A DNA stretch of 7,404 bases. It comes from Paraprevotella sp. (GTDB lineage Bacteria; Bacteroidota; Bacteroidia; Bacteroidales; Bacteroidaceae). The stretch is from contig JAJPYK010000278.1 in NCBI GenBank assembly GCA_021205005.1, forward strand, positions 289 to 7,692, in the 5' to 3' direction. The position numbers were made by a program, and so were the translations under genes. The notes under the pieces were generated by a model that saw only the letters and a program-made list of their open reading frames with translations, did no database searches and was not told where the DNA came from. This document shows positions 7,332-7,404 of the stretch, piece after piece (position 1 is the stretch's first letter; every line of letters starts with the position of its first letter).

Positions 7332-7404
7332 TCAGTCAATTTCGAATTTTGGATTTGGAATTTCTATTTTCATTTTCTTGTCCATATAGATACGTTCGCA
7401 GTAT
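7332..7404 (-). CDS. Possible C-terminal end of an upstream gene (start outside window)
   Basis: On the minus strand, the frame from base 7403 reads YCERIYMDKKMKIEIPNPKF and then EID before TGA at 7334-7332. It is only 23 codons, has no recognisable domain, and is supported mainly by position: 54 bases upstream of the GH92-GH5 start, same strand, as expected for a preceding operon member. The other frames here are also short, so this may be chance. The 7278-7331 gap is AT-rich and shows no clear TTTG/TAnnTTTG Bacteroidetes promoter. Confidence 0.35.
   Translation of the reverse strand, partial: YCERIYMDKKMKIEIPNPKFEID

Overview
The window looks like a carbohydrate-degradation locus from a member of the Bacteroidales (Bacteroides/Prevotella/Parabacteroides-like). 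The evidence is Por/type IX secretion C-terminal sorting domains on two genes, glycoside hydrolase families GH92 and GH5, AT-rich leaders without clear Shine-Dalgarno sites, and strong hairpin-plus-T-run terminators. No SusC/SusD gene, regulator, tRNA, rRNA or CRISPR array is visible.

Layout: (1) 1-539, plus strand: the 3' end of a secreted protein carrying a beta-sandwich, carbohydrate-binding-like module and a type IX sorting domain. (2) 540-1007: a convergent intergenic region holding a plus-strand terminator (592-623), a short degenerate transposase tail on the minus strand (735-830), a minus-strand terminator (905-944) and two more hairpins. The two terminators share a stem sequence. (3) 1008-4196, minus strand: one long reading frame encoding a signal peptide, three tandem binding-like modules, a GH5 catalytic domain and a sorting domain, interrupted by four in-frame stop codons. 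(4) 4225-7277, minus strand: a secreted GH92-GH5 fusion, broken by one frameshift/deletion and four in-frame stops. (5) 7332-7404, minus strand: probably the tail of another gene.

The minus-strand genes read in the order partial gene, GH92-GH5, modular GH5, with gaps of 54 and 27-28 bases, so they look like one operon ending at the 905-944 terminator. When intact, the set would have paired an exo-acting alpha-mannosidase-type enzyme with two related endo-acting GH5 enzymes. The modular GH5 was probably held at the cell surface through type IX secretion. The substrate cannot be fixed from sequence.

The main observation is that both hydrolase genes are broken, yet the breaks are almost all single-codon stops that preserve frame, and they fall in two tight clusters. 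Both GH5 catalytic domains remain open and keep their catalytic glutamates. This is either recent pseudogenization or patches of consensus error in the assembly; the sequence alone cannot separate the two.
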